NCBI GenBank assembly: GCA_036266155.1
Contig: DATANR010000385.1
Location: 1-9,411 of the forward strand
Direction: 5' to 3'
Source of the DNA: SIAJ01 sp036266155
GTDB lineage: Bacteria; Planctomycetota; Planctomycetia; Gemmatales; Gemmataceae
Length of the DNA stretch: 9,411 nucleotides
Shown: piece after piece, positions 5,903 to 9,411 of the stretch
How the letters are laid out: each line of letters begins with the position of its first letter
Numbering within the stretch: the first letter of the stretch is position 1
Notes under the pieces: generated by a model
The model's database searches: none
Told to the model about the DNA's origin: nothing
What the model saw: the letters and a program-made list of their open reading frames with translations, nothing else
Position numbers and translations under genes: made by a program

Positions 5903-7290
5903 CGGTGGCCCTCATCTCCGGTCGCGCGGCGGCCGCGTTCATCCGCGATGCGGACGAGCGCTGGTCGATCCTGCGCTACGACGCGCCGGACGATGCGCGG
6001 CTTTGTCCAAAGCCGGAATTGGAATGGCACCTCCGCGAATGCAACGACGTTCACGCCATGCCCGGCGACGACTTGGGTGCGGTGCGTCGGGCGCTGTTTG
6101 ATGCGGTCGATTTGACGGAAGCGGTCGACCTCACCCTGTGGTTGCTCGATCCCGAACTATCGAAGGAGGCACGAGTATCGGCGGCGCTGGAATTGGATGA
6201 ATTACTGGCGTACGCCGACATTCGCCGCGCATGGCGAGACTTATTCTGGTCCCGGCCGCTCACGCGCGACTCGGACATCGTGGGGGCGATTTCATTTGCC
6301 GCCATTGCCGGGACGAAGCATGTCGGCGAGCGGCTCAGCGTGTTGCAGCATGCTCAGGAGAGCATTGCGACGGTTCGTCAGGCATGGGAGGCCGTAATGG
6401 CGGGTCGACATGGGATCGATGATCGCAGTCAGGTCGAAGCGCTGTGTGTTCAACACAGTGTGTTCCACGACGTGGTCCAGGCCCGACGGCGTCACGACTT
6501 TTCGACAACCATGGTGCGGTGGACCAAGGATGTGGACATGCTCAGGGTTCTCCCCACGTGGGCCGTGATATGCGTACGGTGGTCCAACGAATTGCAGCAG
6601 CATGATAGGAAGGACCCCGCCGAAGAGGCCGGCACTGTCTCTAGGGCGATTGTTCCGCCGGCTATGACCAGCGAAAGAATGGCCTCAGGGGTGCACAAGG
6701 TCCAGGATGTTACCGAGGATGCCTCCTTGGTGCGCCGTTGCCTAAAAGGGCATGCGGACGCCATTCGAGAACTGATCGAGCGATTCCAGGCCGAGGTCTT
6801 CAGTCTTTGCGTCCGATTATTGACCCACCGGCAAGATGCCGAGGATGTGACTCAGGAGACGTTTCTGCGGGTGCTTCGGTCCCTCCACAGATGGGATACG
6901 GAACGGCCACTACGGCCCTGGGTACTCGGCATCGCGGTCAATCGCTGTCGCACCTGGATGGGACGGCGGGTCAATCGGCCGGAGTTGGCCGATTACCTGC
7001 ACGAGACGTCGCCTCGCGACGTACCTGATGATTCGGTCGAGTTAGTCGTTGCGATTCGCCAGGCGCTGAGGGGGATGCGGCCGGACTATCAAAGCGTGTT
7101 TACGTTGTTTCACGAGCAGGGGCGGTCATACGAAGAGATCGCGGCGGTGCATGGCCGGCCGGTGGGTACGATCAAAACGTGGCTGCACCGGGCCCGATTA
7201 GAAATCTTGACGCATTTGCGCCTGCGTGGCACGGTCCTCACCGACGAATCTGTAGAAGAACCAACTCAATCACCGGCCGCCCTACGATGA
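5899..7290 (+). CDS. Unknown N-terminal domain fused to an ECF sigma factor
   Basis: A 463-aa ORF in two parts. Residues ~1-215 are an unrecognised, mainly helical, acidic domain (e.g. EAVDLTLWLLDPELSKEARVSAALELDELL region, 74-104). Residues ~216-255 look like a linker with a short hydrophobic patch and several rare AGG/ATA codons. From ~256 there is a complete ECF sigma-70 factor, which directs RNA polymerase core to selected promoters. Region 2 (~275-358) has DAEDVTQETFLRVLRSLHRWD (313-333). Region 4 (~381-441) has a C-terminal helix-turn-helix, SYEEIAAVHGRPVGTIKTWL (410-429). An ATG at residue 256 (6664) would give a 208-aa protein, the normal stand-alone length, but lacks an SD; a further ATG is at 6679. 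The chosen start overlaps the previous stop by ATGA, and no stop interrupts the frame. The gene's own TGA overlaps the next ATG. The sigma identity is firm; whether one long protein, or also a short form, is made is open. Confidence 0.85.
   Translation: MTVALISGRAAAAFIRDADERWSILRYDAPDDARLCPKPELEWHLRECNDVHAMPGDDLGAVRRALFDAVDLTEAVDLTLWLLDPELSKEARVSAALELDELLAYADIRRAWRDLFWSRPLTRDSDIVGAISFAAIAGTKHVGERLSVLQHAQESIATVRQAWEAVMAGRHGIDDRSQVEALCVQHSVFHDVVQARRRHDFSTTMVRWTKDVDMLRVLPTWAVICVRWSNELQQHDRKDPAEEAGTVSRAIVPPAMTSERMASGVHKVQDVTEDASLVRRCLKGHADAIRELIERFQAEVFSLCVRLLTHRQDAEDVTQETFLRVLRSLHRWDTERPLRPWVLGIAVNRCRTWMGRRVNRPELADYLHETSPRDVPDDSVELVVAIRQALRGMRPDYQSVFTLFHEQGRSYEEIAAVHGRPVGTIKTWLHRARLEILTHLRLRGTVLTDESVEEPTQSPAALR
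6445..6464. repeat. Two overlapping palindromes inside the sigma fusion gene
   Basis: TGTGTT-C-AACACA-G-TGTGTT reads as two perfect 13-nt palindromes sharing the central AACACA. It encodes residues near CVQHSVFH, about 200 nt before the candidate internal ATG at 6664. It could be an operator for an internal transcript starting before the sigma part, or a chance result of the coding sequence. Confidence 0.4.
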
Positions 7291-7397
7291 CCGAATTCGA
7301 CCCGTTTCCCCGAATCAACATCACATGTCCCAGCTATGAGACTACCGTCGCGCCCTGGGCGCAAGATCGACGCGTTGACTCGACGAAACGGTCCTGA
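7287..7397 (+). pseudogene. Truncated anti-sigma-factor-like ORF (36 codons)
   Basis: The ATG overlaps the sigma gene's TGA (ATGA), the usual arrangement for an ECF sigma factor and its anti-sigma partner. The 36-residue product contains ITCPSYETTVAPWA (12-25). This resembles the first helix of zinc-finger (zf-HC2) anti-sigma factors, where an early Cys and a Tyr precede an acidic turn and an HxxxCxxC motif. Here the frame ends at TGA (7395-7397) before any HxxxCxxC, and no transmembrane segment or continuation was found in the other plus frames up to ilvB. I read it as the stub of a decayed anti-sigma gene. A functional micropeptide or a chance start-stop overlap are the alternatives. Confidence 0.45.
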
Positions 7398-7482
7398 TGG
7401 CGGGGAAGCGCGCAACCTCAAAGCGTGAGCAGGAGGTCTGGTGTTCTCCATCGCTCGCGCGCCGGACTAACCGGACAATCCT

Positions 7483-7500
7483 GCGATAGGTTGGTATCGC
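7483..7500. promoter_or_regulatory. Inverted repeat upstream of the ilvB -10 box (possible operator)
   Basis: GCGATA (7483-7488) and TATCGC (7495-7500) are perfect inverted repeats around GGTTGG. The right arm overlaps where the -35 box of the candidate ilvB promoter would lie. The position suits an operator or activator site. It could also be a weak terminator stem for the upstream operon, but no T-run follows. Confidence 0.35.
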
Positions 7501-7525
7501 CAGCCTCTTTGGCCGACCGTATACT
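7497..7525 (+). promoter_or_regulatory. Candidate ilvB promoter
   Basis: TATACT (7520-7525) is a five-of-six match to the -10 consensus. The -35 position at 17 nt spacing is TCGCCA (7497-7502), a poor match, which fits a promoter helped by an activator. It leaves a leader of about 65 nt before the ATG at 7597. No attenuator-type run of branched-chain amino acid codons was seen in this leader. Confidence 0.38.
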
Positions 7526-7596
7526 AAACCTTCTTGTCTCCAGCCCGCCCGCCCACATTGGCGGAATCGCTGTTTCATGCGCTAGAAGGGCTTACG

Positions 7597-9369
<1,773 letters not shown>

Positions 9370-9379
9370 GGCGAGCGGA

Positions 9380-9393
9380 GCGGCGTAAGCCGC
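9380..9393. repeat. GNRA-capped hairpin after ilvB (REP-like or terminator)
   Basis: GCGGC (9380-9384), loop GTAA, GCCGC (9389-9393) form a perfect 5-bp stem with a GNRA-type tetraloop, 10 nt after the ilvB stop. No T-run follows, so it is not a classical intrinsic terminator. Its form resembles short GC-rich palindromic elements scattered between genes in planctomycete genomes; that likeness is from memory. It could stabilise the ilvB mRNA 3' end. Confidence 0.5.
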
Positions 9394-9411
9394 CCGATGA
9401 TGTACGAAATT

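Overview
The window looks like a chromosomal segment of a Gemmata-type planctomycete. The main pointers are a small secreted protein of the TIGR03067 type (a paralogous family best known from Gemmata and relatives), high GC with GC-rich third codon positions, loosely spaced genes, and mixed use of strong, weak or absent Shine-Dalgarno (SD) sites. The assignment is inference from protein recognition; no search was run.

Layout. The left two-thirds of the first half reads leftward (minus strand). From right to left it holds a 79-aa helix-turn-helix protein (4355-4594), a 151-aa TIGR03067 protein 17 nt downstream of it (3882-4337), a 638-aa fusion of a prenyltransferase/squalene-cyclase-like repeat domain with DUF362 (1866-3782), tRNA-Arg(UCG) (1748-1821), and a polytopic PIG-V-like mannosyltransferase (207-1454). 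The extreme left edge may hold the last codons of a plus-strand gene running into the window (1-63). A 399-nt gap (4595-4993) separates the leftward block from a divergent plus-strand block. The gap carries a 12-base C run, a plausible sigma-70-like promoter and a doubtful 89-codon ORF.

The plus-strand block starts with an unrecognised 302-aa protein with an N-terminal zinc ribbon (4994-5902). It overlaps by ATGA a 463-aa ORF (5899-7290) whose last ~205 residues are a complete ECF sigma factor and whose first ~255 residues are an unrecognised domain. That ORF in turn overlaps by ATGA a 36-codon ORF (7287-7397) that looks like the start of a zinc-finger anti-sigma factor cut short. After a ~200-nt spacer with a hairpin and a good -10 box comes ilvB, the acetolactate synthase catalytic subunit (7597-9369), followed by a GNRA-capped hairpin at the window edge.

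How they may work together. ilvB, the tRNA and the mannosyltransferase are ordinary housekeeping or envelope genes. The part most worth attention is 4994-7397: a zinc-ribbon protein, a two-part sigma factor protein and a truncated anti-sigma-like ORF, all joined by stop/start overlaps. One reading is a small regulatory module in which the usual anti-sigma partner has decayed and the N-terminal extension, or the zinc-ribbon partner, now controls the sigma factor. The other reading is an accidental fusion of an older two-gene unit to a neighbouring ECF sigma gene. The sequence alone does not decide between these.
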